NCBI RefSeq assembly: GCF_002300165.1
Contig: NZ_MLCE01000019.1
Coordinates: 186,001-250,000 of the forward strand
Length of the DNA stretch: 64,000 nt
Direction of reading: 5' to 3'
DNA from: Streptomyces sp. Tue6028
GTDB lineage: Bacteria; Actinomycetota; Actinomycetes; Streptomycetales; Streptomycetaceae
A program made the translations under genes and the position numbers. Below are positions 55,728 to 63,600 of this stretch, piece by piece (the stretch's first letter is position 1; each line of letters opens with the position of its first letter). Below the pieces are notes generated by a model. That model had not been told where the DNA came from. It made no database searches and was given only the letters and a program-made list of their open reading frames with translations.

Positions 55728-56493
55728 CGTTGAGCCTCCGTCGCGCGAGAACCGCCTCGGCGAGGACGAGGTCCAGGGGGCGCGTCACCTTGAACGCCTC
55801 CTCGTGTCCGGGCACGACCACGACCTGAAGCCCCAGCTGCTCGACCATGCTGGCGTCGTCGGTCACGTCGTCCGTCACGGTCTCGTGGGCCCGCACGAGC
55901 GTGTCGCGGTCGAAGCCCTGCGGAGTCTGCACGGCGCGCAGCCGCGCCCGCACGGGCGTGGCCACGACCGGCTCGGGCGCCCCGGGGACGGCCGTGGGCT
56001 CGACCTCCTTGACGGTGTCGGCGAGCGGCAGGGCCGGTACGACGGCGGGAGCGCCGTCGCGTACCGCCTCGATGACGGCGTCCACGGTGTCGACGGGCAC
56101 GAGGGGACGGGCCGCGTCGTGCACCAGGACGATGTCGATGCCGGGCGGCAGCGCGTCGAGCCCGTACTTCACGGACTCCTGCCGGCTGTCGCCGCCGGGG
56201 ACGACGAGGAAGTCGGTCTTCCCCCAGCTGCCGCTGGGGTTGTCCCCGGGCAGGGCGTGCGTGTCGAGCAGCGCCTTCACCTCGGCCGCGCCGTCGGGCG
56301 GGGCCACGACGACGACCAGGGACACGGCGCGGGACGCGGCCATCGCGCGTACCGCGTGGATGAGCATGGGGGTGCCGTTCAGCGCGCGGAGCGCCTTGGG
56401 GGCGCCCGGACCGAGGCGCACGCCCCGGCCGGCGGCCGGAATCACGACCGCGGTACGTGCGCCCGACGGCGAAGGGCGCGAATCGTCAGACAT
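55717..56493 (-). CDS. ispD: 2-C-methyl-D-erythritol 4-phosphate cytidylyltransferase
   Basis: 258 residues. It joins CMP to methylerythritol-4-phosphate in the MEP pathway. The nucleotide loop is IPAAGRGVRLGPGAPKAL, and HDAARPLV, LADTVK and RAVQTPQGF are typical. It overlaps ispF and follows carD with a 368-bp gap. Confidence 0.94.
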   Translation of the reverse strand: MSDDSRPSPSGARTAVVIPAAGRGVRLGPGAPKALRALNGTPMLIHAVRAMAASRAVSLVVVVAPPDGAAEVKALLDTHALPGDNPSGSWGKTDFLVVPGGDSRQESVKYGLDALPPGIDIVLVHDAARPLVPVDTVDAVIEAVRDGAPAVVPALPLADTVKEVEPTAVPGAPEPVVATPVRARLRAVQTPQGFDRDTLVRAHETVTDDVTDDASMVEQLGLQVVVVPGHEEAFKVTRPLDLVLAEAVLARRRLNDGF

Positions 56494-56861
56494 CGGTTCC
56501 TGTCAGGTTTGTGTGCTCGGCCTTGATGGGTATGGCCCTGGGGGTAACCCCCGGCTCACCGAGTTCGGGGGAGTGCCGGGCGCGACGCCTCGACCGGAAC
56601 CCTTCCGTGACATCCGGTCGAGCGACTGCACGGGCCCGGCACGCCAGTATCGGGTACTTCGGTCACCCGGGACCGGATTCCCGGGTGAACACCGAGTGGG
56701 CGCGGGTGAAAGACTTCCGCGGGTACGAACATGCCGCAGCGCCCGGCGACAGCAAATGCGTCATCGGGCACCGCGGCATTTCGTTGCGCAGCTGCGCGGG
56801 CGTGTGCGTAGTCGGGAGGACCGCCGTGGAAAGGCGACCGTCTCGGCGACCGCGGCCTGCG
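56494..56861. other. 368-bp gap between carD and ispD
   Basis: No gene supported. It contains a 10-bp perfect stem (56663-56672 with 56679-56688, TCACCCGGGA) that may end carD transcripts. The right part of the gap is GC-rich and otherwise featureless. Confidence 0.45.
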
Positions 56862-57344
56862 TCAGGACGCGAGAACCTCGTCGAGCAGGGCCTCGGCCTT
56901 GTCCTCGTTCGTGTTCTCCGCGAGAGCGAGCTCGCTCACCAGGATCTGGCGGGCCTTGGCGAGCATGCGCTTCTCACCGGCGGAGAGTCCGCGCTCGCGC
57001 TCACGACGCCACAGGTCACGCACGACTTCCGCGACCTTGATGACATCGCCGGAGGCGAGCTTCTCCAGATTTGCCTTGTAGCGACGCGACCAGTTCGTGG
57101 GCTCCTCGGCGTACGGCGCGCGCAGCACCTCGAAGACCCGGTCCAGCCCGTCCTGACCGACCACATCACGCACGCCGACGAACTCCGCATTGTCCGCTGG
57201 CACACGCACCGTCAGGTCGCCCTGGGCGACCTTCAGCACCAAGTAGGTCTTGTCCACGCCTTTGATCTGGCGAGTTTCGATGGCCTCGATCAGCGCGGCC
57301 CCGTGATGGGGATAGACCACGGTGTCGCCAACCTTGAACGTCAT
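56862..57344 (-). CDS. carD: CarD-family transcriptional regulator
   Basis: 160 residues, normal for actinobacterial CarD. The N-terminal RNA polymerase-interacting domain begins MTFKVGDTVVYPHHGAA, and the C-terminal helical DNA-binding part includes NWSRRYKANLEKLASGD and VRDLWRRERERGLSAGEKRML. CarD stabilises open promoter complexes, especially at rRNA promoters, and is essential in mycobacteria. ATG 57344; ispDF lie downstream in the same direction. Confidence 0.95.
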   Translation of the reverse strand: MTFKVGDTVVYPHHGAALIEAIETRQIKGVDKTYLVLKVAQGDLTVRVPADNAEFVGVRDVVGQDGLDRVFEVLRAPYAEEPTNWSRRYKANLEKLASGDVIKVAEVVRDLWRRERERGLSAGEKRMLAKARQILVSELALAENTNEDKAEALLDEVLAS

Positions 57345-58029
57345 GTGACAGGTACCCCTTCCGTGGCTATCCAGGGTAACACGGATACGGCGTCTTCTGA
57401 ATGGCGTTTTCGCAGGTCAGGGCATATCTCGGGGCTTGACAACCACAACAGGAACGTGCTGCGAGGGGCGAGCGGAAGAGGGTATTCGCAGGTCGGAGCC
57501 GCTGTCCAGGGGGAGCGAAACGCGCACGTTACACACACCGAGAGCCCCTGACCAGCGTCCGAACATCCCGTTTTGTCCCGCTCCAAGGGTGCGACTTCCG
57601 CTACTCCGTTCGGGGAGCGGAGCCGAGTACGAGTCGAATCCGGAATTGATCAAGAAGGCCGATGATCGACCGCCGATCTGCCGGCCGTCCGGCCGCGATC
57701 AACCGCGGTTCAGTCCGTGATCGATTTTAGAGAGCGCCGAGCATTCCTTCACCCTCTTACGACGCCTTACGGGAAAATCCGCAAGCCGATGACGGGGGAA
57801 CTTATGTGAATGGCGGACCAGCATGTCACCAAAACAGTCCCGCCGCGTCGGTGAAGTGCGCGACGGACGCGCCGCGCACCCCGCGCGGCGGAGCCCGTCG
57901 ACGCTTAGAGGCGGGTCGGGTGCGGTGGCGTGGGAACGGCTCGGTAACCTAAGGCCGCTGACAGACCCTTAGGGCGGCTTTACAACGAAGTCGCCCTGCT
58001 TCGCCCACGTTCAAGGAGTTGCCGCCGCC
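57345..58029. other. 685-bp region with no supported gene
   Basis: Divergent region between carD and the lipoprotein gene. Frames such as 57436-57720 have poor codon bias and no ribosome site. The stretch 57,640-57,800 is AT-richer with several GATC-containing short repeats; it likely holds promoters and leaders. Confidence 0.5.
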
Positions 58030-58716
58030 GTGAGCAGCAGCCTTCGACGCGGCGCTCTCGCCGCCGCCGCCATCGCGTTCTCGATCGCCTCGCTCGCCGC
58101 ATGCGGTGCCGGCAGCAACGCACAGACGCTGGAGGTCAAGCCGGACAACGCGGCCACCTCCGTCGGCACCATCAAGATCCAGAACGCCACCGTGATCACG
58201 CAGCCCGACCTCCAGTCGACGGGCCCCGCCGTGATCTCCGCGACCATCTTCAACAACGGCCGCACCCCGCAGACGCTGGACTCGATCACCATCGCCGAGA
58301 CGAACAAGGCGGCCACGATCTCGCCCGCCAAGGGCTCCGGCAAGCTGACCATCCCCGCCGGCGGCTCCGTCGTCATCGGCGGCAAGGGCAACGCCTCCGC
58401 GGTCCTGGACAACAGCAGCGAGGCCGTCCAGGACGGCAACGCCCAGAAGGTCACCTTCGGCTTCAGCAGCACCGGGGACGTGAGCCTGCGCGCCTTCGTC
58501 GTCCCGGCCGAGAGCTACTTCTCCAAGTGGGGCCCGAGCAACATCCCGGCGGCCCCCGGCGCCTCCGAGACCGGCACGGCGACGACCAAGCCGTCCGGCA
58601 GCGCGAGCGGCTCGCCGTCCGGGTCCGCCTCGGGCAAGCCCACGGGCACCGCCTCGTCGAACGCGACGGCCACGGCGACCGCCACGGGCACGGCGACCGC
58701 CTCGGCCGGTCACTGA
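58030..58716 (+). CDS. lipoprotein with DUF461/PCuAC-like domain
   Basis: 228 residues. The signal ends in LAAC, a lipobox. A beta-rich domain (about 35-175; IKIQNATVITQPDLQSTGPAVISATIFNNG, KGSGKLTIPAGGSVVIGG) resembles the copper chaperone-like DUF461 fold, but the usual Met/His copper ligands are not obvious. A Ser/Gly/Thr/Ala-rich tail follows. GTG 58030 has AAGGAG twelve bases upstream. It is followed by a terminator and convergent phoP. Confidence 0.65.
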   Translation: MSSSLRRGALAAAAIAFSIASLAACGAGSNAQTLEVKPDNAATSVGTIKIQNATVITQPDLQSTGPAVISATIFNNGRTPQTLDSITIAETNKAATISPAKGSGKLTIPAGGSVVIGGKGNASAVLDNSSEAVQDGNAQKVTFGFSSTGDVSLRAFVVPAESYFSKWGPSNIPAAPGASETGTATTKPSGSASGSPSGSASGKPTGTASSNATATATATGTATASAGH

Positions 58717-58723
58717 CCTGTCC

Positions 58724-58769
58724 ACGACGAAGGGCGGGACCCCCGGAAAGGGGTCCCGCCCTTCGTCGT
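58724..58769. terminator. bidirectional terminator, lipoprotein / phoP
   Basis: 20-bp perfect stem (58724-58743 with 58750-58769) with a CGGAAA loop between convergent genes. The outer ACGACGAAGGGC sequence recurs in other terminators here. Confidence 0.88.
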
Positions 58770-58832
58770 ACTCGCGCGACCGGACCGCCTCGGCGGCACC
58801 GCGCCTCGGACGCGCCCGGACGTGAGGCCGGT

Positions 58833-59513
58833 CTACGGCTCGAACTTGTAGCCGAGGCCGCGCACCGTCACCAGGTAACGCGGCGCACCGGGGTCGGGCT
58901 CGATCTTCGCGCGCAACCGCTTCACGTGGACGTCGAGCGTCTTGGTGTCGCCCACGTAGTCGGCGCCCCAGACCCGGTCGATGAGCTGCATACGGGTCAG
59001 CACCCGGCCGGCGTTGCGCAGCAGCATCTCCAGCAGATCGAACTCCTTCAGCGGGAGGTCGACCTTGGAGCCGGAGACGGTGACCACGTGACGGTCGACG
59101 TCCATGCGGACCGGTCCGGCCTCCAGCGCGGCCGGGGTGACCTCCTCGGGCTCCCCGCGGCGCCGCAGGACGGCGCGGATGCGGGCAACCAGCTCGCGGG
59201 AGGAGAACGGCTTGGTGACGTAGTCGTCGGCTCCTATTTCGAGCCCCACGACCTTGTCGATCTCACTGTCCTTGGCGGTGACCATGATCACCGGGACGTT
59301 GGAGCGGCCGCGCAGCTGACGGCACACCTCCGTGCCGGGCAGTCCCGGCAGCATCAGGTCGAGGAGGACGAGGTCGGCGCCGTTGCGCTCGAACTCGTCG
59401 AGTCCGTCGGGCCCGGTGGTCGCGATGGCGACCTCGAAGCCCTCCTTGCGAAGCATGTACGACAGGGCGTCGGAGAAGGACTCCTCGTCCTCGACGACGA
59501 GCACACGGGTCAC
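58833..59513 (-). CDS. phoP: response regulator PhoP
   Basis: 226 residues, OmpR/PhoB type. The receiver domain begins VTRVLVVEDEESFSDAL, with the phosphorylation Asp in VLLDLMLPG, the conserved Lys in YVTKPFSSRELV, and a winged-helix DNA-binding domain (about 135-226; LPLKEFDLLEMLLRNAGRVLTR, TVRGLGYKFEP). It activates phosphate-starvation genes and represses antibiotic production in Streptomyces. GTG 59513 overlaps the phoR stop by four bases and follows GGAGG. Confidence 0.95.
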   Translation of the reverse strand: MTRVLVVEDEESFSDALSYMLRKEGFEVAIATTGPDGLDEFERNGADLVLLDLMLPGLPGTEVCRQLRGRSNVPVIMVTAKDSEIDKVVGLEIGADDYVTKPFSSRELVARIRAVLRRRGEPEEVTPAALEAGPVRMDVDRHVVTVSGSKVDLPLKEFDLLEMLLRNAGRVLTRMQLIDRVWGADYVGDTKTLDVHVKRLRAKIEPDPGAPRYLVTVRGLGYKFEP

Positions 59514-60787
59514 GGAAGGACCTCCGGGGCAGGAAGCGGTTCGTACGGGGATGAGACGGTGGTCGTCCCGTCGGGCTGCCCGGTCTCGTCCTCTTCGTCG
59601 AGTCCGGGCATGTGGTGTTCGTGCGCACGGTCGCGGGCCGCGCCCGCCTCCGGCAGCCGCAGGGTGAACGTGGAGCCCTGACCCTCGGAGCTCCAGACCG
59701 TGACCTCTCCCGCGTGCGAGGCGGCCACGTGCTTGACGATCGCGAGGCCGAGACCCGTACCGCCGGTCTGGCGGGAACGGGCCGGGTCCACGCGGTAGAA
59801 GCGCTCGAAGATGCGCTCCTTGTCCTTGTCGGAGATGCCGATGCCCTGGTCGGTCACGGCGATCTCGATGAGGTCCCCGCCCGGCGCGGTCACCCTGCGT
59901 GCGGCTATGCCCACACGGGTACGGGCCGGGGAGTAGTTGACGGCGTTCTCGACGAGGTTGCCGAGAGCCGCGGCGAGCTGGCCGCGGTTCCCCCAGATGC
60001 TCAGGTCGGCGGTGCCGCCCGCGGCCATGGTGATCTGCTTGGTGCCGGCCTGGTGGCGGCACCGGTCGATCGCCTCGGCGACAAGCTCGTCGACACGCAC
60101 CGGCTCGGCGTCCTCCAGGGGGTCGTCGTTCTGCACCCGTGACAGGTCGATGAGCTCCTGGACCAGGTTGGTCAGCCGGGTGGCCTCTATCTGCATGCGC
60201 CCGGCGAAGCGCTCCACCGCCTCCGGATCGTCCGAGGCGTCCATGACCGCTTCGGAGAGCAGGGAGAGGGCGCCCACCGGGGTCTTGAGCTCGTGGCTGA
60301 CGTTCGCGACGAAGTCGCGCCGTACGGCCTCGATGCGCCGGGCCTCCGTCAGGTCCTCCACGAGCAGGAGCACGAGCCGCGAGCCGAGCGGTGCCACGCG
60401 GGCGGAGACGGCGAGGGCCTCGCCCCGGCCCGTCCCGCGCCGCGGGAGGTCCAGCTCGACCTGGCGTATCTCCCCGTCTCGGCGGGTGTCACGTGCCATC
60501 TGGAGCATCGGCTCCACGGACAGCTTGCCGCCGCGCACCAGCCCGAGGGCGTACGCCGCCGAGCTGGCCTTGACCACGGCGTCCGCCTCGTCGAGCACGA
60601 CGGCGGATGACCGGAGCACGGAGAGCACGGTGTCGACACCGGGCGGAAGCACCGGGTCCGTGTGCAGGGAAGTACGGGTAGGGCGTTTCTGGTCGCGCTC
60701 GCTCCAGCGGAACGCCAGCATGGCGATGACACCGGTGAGCACTCCGGCGATCGCTGCCGCTGCGGCGACCGCCGCGTTCACGTCCAT
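59510..60787 (-). CDS. phoR: phosphate sensor kinase PhoR
   Basis: 425 residues. One N-terminal membrane segment (about 5-26, AAAAAIAGVLTGVIAMLAF), a PAS-like domain, a HisKA dimer domain with VSHELKTP (phospho-His) and a HATPase domain (NLVENAVNYS, DQGIGI, GGTGLGLAIVK). It has only one membrane segment and no large periplasmic sensor, as usual for actinobacterial PhoR. It diverges from phoU across the PHO box. The C-terminus has a polar tail. Confidence 0.95.
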   Translation of the reverse strand: MDVNAAVAAAAAIAGVLTGVIAMLAFRWSERDQKRPTRTSLHTDPVLPPGVDTVLSVLRSSAVVLDEADAVVKASSAAYALGLVRGGKLSVEPMLQMARDTRRDGEIRQVELDLPRRGTGRGEALAVSARVAPLGSRLVLLLVEDLTEARRIEAVRRDFVANVSHELKTPVGALSLLSEAVMDASDDPEAVERFAGRMQIEATRLTNLVQELIDLSRVQNDDPLEDAEPVRVDELVAEAIDRCRHQAGTKQITMAAGGTADLSIWGNRGQLAAALGNLVENAVNYSPARTRVGIAARRVTAPGGDLIEIAVTDQGIGISDKDKERIFERFYRVDPARSRQTGGTGLGLAIVKHVAASHAGEVTVWSSEGQGSTFTLRLPEAGAARDRAHEHHMPGLDEEDETGQPDGTTTVSSPYEPLPAPEVLP

Positions 60788-60860
60788 GCGTCCAGGTTAG
60801 GCATGCCGTCATGCCTGGCCACAGCCATCAGAGTGCGAGCTCGAACACTCGTCGCCCAGA

Positions 60861-60904
60861 GTTCACCTAGGAGCTAGGGTCGGTTCACTTGAGGTGACGG
60901 AAAC
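60861..60904 (+). promoter_or_regulatory. predicted PHO box between phoR and phoU
   Basis: GTTCACCTAGG (60861-60871) and GTTCACTTGAG (60883-60893) are spaced exactly two 11-bp units apart, with an intervening weaker unit and GTGACGGAAAC (60894-60904). This fits the Streptomyces PHO box, 11-bp direct repeats bound by PhoP. The unit between is poor. Confidence 0.65.
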
Positions 60905-61009
60905 GGACGCGTACGGGCCGGAACGTGGGAGCGTGGGGTTCATGGGGCCTGTCCGAGGTCAGGGCCCTGCCCCCGGACCCCCAAGCTGACGTGAGAGAGG
61001 GACAACCAG

Positions 61010-61699
61010 ATGCGGGACGCGTACCACGAGGAACTGGACTCGATCGGCGAGGGCCTGGTCGAGATGGCCCGGCTCGTCGGGTCGGCGATCGGGCGCGCCA
61101 CGACGGCCATCCTCGACACCGACCTGAAGCTCGCCGAGAGCGTGATCGCGGCCGACCAGAAGGTCGACGATCTGCAGCACGACCTGGAGGCCCGTGCGAT
61201 AGCCCTGCTGGCCCGGCAGCAGCCGGTGGCGACGGACCTGCGCATCGTCGTCACCTCCCTGCGCATGTCGGCCGACCTGGAGCGCTCCGGCGACCTGGCC
61301 CAGCACGTCGCGAAGCTGGCCCGGCTGCGCTTCCCGGAGCGCGCGGTCCCCAGCGACCTGCACGCCACCGTCCTGGAGATGGGCCAGCTCGCCCAGCGCC
61401 TGATGGCCAAGGCCGCCGAGGTCGTCATCACCAAGGACGTCGACCTGGCGCTCCAGCTGGAGCAGGACGACGACGAGATGGACCTGCTGCACCGCACGCT
61501 CTTCCAGCACCTGCTGGACGACCGCTGGAAGCACGGCATCGAGACGGCCGTCGACGTCACCCTGCTGGGCCGCTACTACGAGCGCTTCGCCGACCACGCG
61601 GTCTCGGTCGCCAAGCGAGTGGTGTACCTGGTCACGGGCGAGCACGCGGACGACCTCCAGCCGGACATCCAGCCGGTGACGGGCGTCGAGGGGACCTGA
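61010..61699 (+). CDS. phoU: phosphate-transport regulator PhoU
   Basis: 229 residues, two three-helix PhoU domains with metal-binding DxxxD-type motifs (LERSGDLAQH and YERFADHAVS). It links the phosphate transporter to PhoR and affects phosphate homeostasis. ATG 61010 has AGAGAGGG upstream. It diverges from phoRP across the PHO box. Confidence 0.95.
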   Translation: MRDAYHEELDSIGEGLVEMARLVGSAIGRATTAILDTDLKLAESVIAADQKVDDLQHDLEARAIALLARQQPVATDLRIVVTSLRMSADLERSGDLAQHVAKLARLRFPERAVPSDLHATVLEMGQLAQRLMAKAAEVVITKDVDLALQLEQDDDEMDLLHRTLFQHLLDDRWKHGIETAVDVTLLGRYYERFADHAVSVAKRVVYLVTGEHADDLQPDIQPVTGVEGT

Positions 61700-61707
61700 T
61701 CAGGGAC

Positions 61708-61850
61708 CTCGCGGGGGCCTGACCGGGGTCCTGCGGGCGGCACGATCGGGTCCCTGCGGGGCCTCGGCCATCGTCCCTGCGGGGGCTCGATCGAGGTCCG
61801 TGCGGGGGCTCGACCGGGGTTCTGCGGGGGCTCGACCGGGGTTCGTCCGG
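61708..61850. repeat. 22-bp tandem repeat array after phoU
   Basis: TGCGGGGGCTCGACCGGGGTTC occurs as two perfect tandem copies (61801-61822, 61823-61844), preceded by diverged copies back to about 61708. It is not coding in a convincing frame and forms no simple hairpin. Confidence 0.7.
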
Positions 61851-61987
61851 CGGTCGTCGTCCCGCTGTGGGGCGCGTGTGCACCTCAATGCGCCGTTGAT
61901 GCGCCTGCCGTACTGGGCATGAAATGGGCGACAGGAGCTGTGCGGTGCAGTGTGCCTCGCACGCCTTCGCGCCTGAAGGAGGGACCT

Positions 61988-62140
61988 ATGGCCGAATCGC
62001 CCAGCACGCCCGACCCCACGCAGGACCGCGACACCCAGCAGCCCGCCGAGATCAAGAGCCTCCCACTGTTCGGAGCCTGCGGATGCGGCTCCGGCTGCGG
62101 GTGCGGCTGCCAGTCGGGCAATCCGTGCCAGTGCGGCTGA
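61988..62140 (+). CDS. small Cys-rich peptide, metallothionein-like
   Basis: 50 residues. A polar N-terminus (MAESPSTPDPTQDRDTQQPAEIKSLPLFGA) ends in a run with seven Cys in 19 residues (CGCGSGCGCGCQSGNPCQCG), Gly-spaced CxC units that could bind a soft metal or an iron-sulfur cluster. GAAGGAGGG precedes ATG 61988 at good spacing and a strong terminator follows, so it is a real gene. No homologue is recognised. It lies 288 bp after phoU, behind a repeat array. Confidence 0.8.
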   Translation: MAESPSTPDPTQDRDTQQPAEIKSLPLFGACGCGSGCGCGCQSGNPCQCG

Positions 62141-62150
62141 CCGAGTAGCA

Positions 62151-62190
62151 CGACGAAGGGCCCCGCTCGTGCGAGCGGGGCCCTTCGTCG
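62151..62190. terminator. terminator of Cys-rich peptide gene
   Basis: 19-bp perfect stem (62151-62169 with 62172-62190) with a 2-nt apparent loop; its CGACGAAGGG base recurs in other terminators in this window. Confidence 0.88.
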
Positions 62191-62349
62191 TCGTCGCGCC
62201 CCGACGGCTCGGGCCTTTCGGCCGCGGCCGACGACACGACGACGGGGTGAAGGCCTTCGAGACCTCCACCCCGTCGAGGTGGGTTCCGCGGGCCGGGCGT
62301 CAGGAGCCCGTCCGGTCCGTCGGTGAGGGGCGGTCAGCGGGTGCGACCG

Positions 62350-63600
62350 TCACTCACCACCGGAGTCCATCGAACCGCCGTCCGATGAACCGGCGTCCGA
62401 CGAACCCTGGTCCATGGAGCCCTGGTCGGACGAGCCCTCATCGGACGGGCCGGCCTCGGTACCGGGGTCGGTCTGGCTACCGTCGGTACCGGGGTCCGTC
62501 TGGCCCGGGTCGGTCTGGCCCGGATCGGTCTGCGGGTCCGTCTTCGGATCGGTCTGCGGATCGGTCTGCGGGTCCGTCTGCGGGTCCGTCTGCGGATCGG
62601 TCTGCGGATCGGTCTGCGGGTCCGTCTGCGGGTCCGTCTGCGGATCGGTCTGCGGATCGGTCTGCGGGTCCGTCTGCGGGTCCGTCTGCGGGTCCGTCTG
62701 CGGGTCCGTCTGCGGGTCCGTCTGCGGGTCCGTCTGCGGGTCCGTCTGCGGGTCCGTCTGCGGATCGGTCTGCGGATCGGTCTGCGGATCGGTCTGCGGG
62801 TCCGTCTGCGGATCGGTCTGCGGGTCCGTCTTCGGGTCGGTCTGCGGATCGGTCTTCGGGTCCGTCTTCGGGTCCGTCTTCGGGTCCGTCTTCGGGTCCG
62901 TCTTCGGGTCCGTCTTCGGGTCCGTCTTCGGGTCCGTCTTCGGGTCCGTCTTCGGGTCCGTCTTCGGGTCCGTCTTCGGGTCCGTCTTCGGGTCCGTCTT
63001 CGGGTCCGTGCCCGGCTCTCCCGGCTTACCGGGCTCCCCAGGCTTGCCCGGCTCTCCCGGCTTACCCGGTTCCCCAGGCTTGCCCGGCTCCCCCGGCTTA
63101 CCCGGTTCCCCAGGCTTGCCCGGCTCCCCCGGCTTACCCGGCTCTCCCGGCTTACCCGGCTCACCAGGCTTACCGACCTTGCCCTCGTCCTTCCAGTGGT
63201 CCTTGTCCTTGGTGTTCCAGTGGTCCTTGTGGTGCTTCCACCAGTGGTGGTTGTTGTGGGTGTCCCAGAAGTAGTACGCATGGTTGCCCTGCCACACGTA
63301 GTAGCACTTGTGGTGGTCGTCCCAGTAGTACTTGTAGTGGTCGCCCCAGCAGTAGTGCTTCCTGTGCTTCTTGTCCCAGTGACCCTTGCCCTTGTTCCAG
63401 CAGTAGTGCTTGCCCTTGCCCTTGCCGTGGTGTGCGGCGGCATTGGTCACCATCGAGGCGTCGGACATCGGAGCCGCCGATGCGGCCGCGGCCGGCAGAA
63501 CCACGCCACCGGCGACCACGACGGACGACGCCACGATCGTGGCGATGTTCAGCCGGCGCTTGGGACGGACGGCGCCGTGCTTTCGGATGATATGGGCCAT
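62350..63600 (-). CDS. secreted repetitive protein: His/aromatic-rich, collagen-like and TDPK/Q repeats
   Basis: 416 residues. GGAGG precedes ATG 63600 on the minus strand. A signal peptide (about 1-44) is followed by a domain of about 80 residues packed with His, Trp, Tyr and Lys plus three Cys (HYCWNKGKGHWDKKHRKHYCW, CYYVWQ, NNHHWWKHH). Then nine Gly-x-y hexapeptides GKPGEP (63011-63172), about forty TDPK/TDPQ tetrapeptides (about 62520-63010), and an acidic Ser/Gly tail with no LPXTG. Collagen-like triplets could form a triple helix; the first domain could bind metals or glycans. Function unknown. Confidence 0.8.
   Translation of the reverse strand: MAHIIRKHGAVRPKRRLNIATIVASSVVVAGGVVLPAAAASAAPMSDASMVTNAAAHHGKGKGKHYCWNKGKGHWDKKHRKHYCWGDHYKYYWDDHHKCYYVWQGNHAYYFWDTHNNHHWWKHHKDHWNTKDKDHWKDEGKVGKPGEPGKPGEPGKPGEPGKPGEPGKPGEPGKPGEPGKPGEPGKPGEPGKPGEPGTDPKTDPKTDPKTDPKTDPKTDPKTDPKTDPKTDPKTDPKTDPKTDPKTDPKTDPQTDPKTDPQTDPQTDPQTDPQTDPQTDPQTDPQTDPQTDPQTDPQTDPQTDPQTDPQTDPQTDPQTDPQTDPQTDPQTDPQTDPQTDPQTDPQTDPQTDPKTDPQTDPGQTDPGQTDPGTDGSQTDPGTEAGPSDEGSSDQGSMDQGSSDAGSSDGGSMDSGGE
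62520..63010 (-). repeat. 12-bp coding repeat array (TDPK/TDPQ)
   Basis: About 40 in-frame 12-bp units of the repetitive protein. They differ mainly at AAG (Lys) versus CAG (Gln) and at synonymous bases; the right part is a run of 13 TDPK units, the left part mostly TDPQ. Confidence 0.9.

Noticed and set aside
57436..57720. Possible 94-residue gene between carD and the lipoprotein gene
   Set aside because: No ribosome site, low codon bias and no recognisable motif; more likely leader and promoter sequence.
62520..63010. 12-bp repeats as a CRISPR-like array
   Set aside because: The units are contiguous without spacers and stay in one reading frame, so they are coding repeats.
62414..63274. 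Long + strand frame of GSVCGSV and GLPGSP repeats
   Set aside because: It is the antisense of the repetitive secreted protein; it has no signal peptide or ribosome site, and the minus-strand gene has both.
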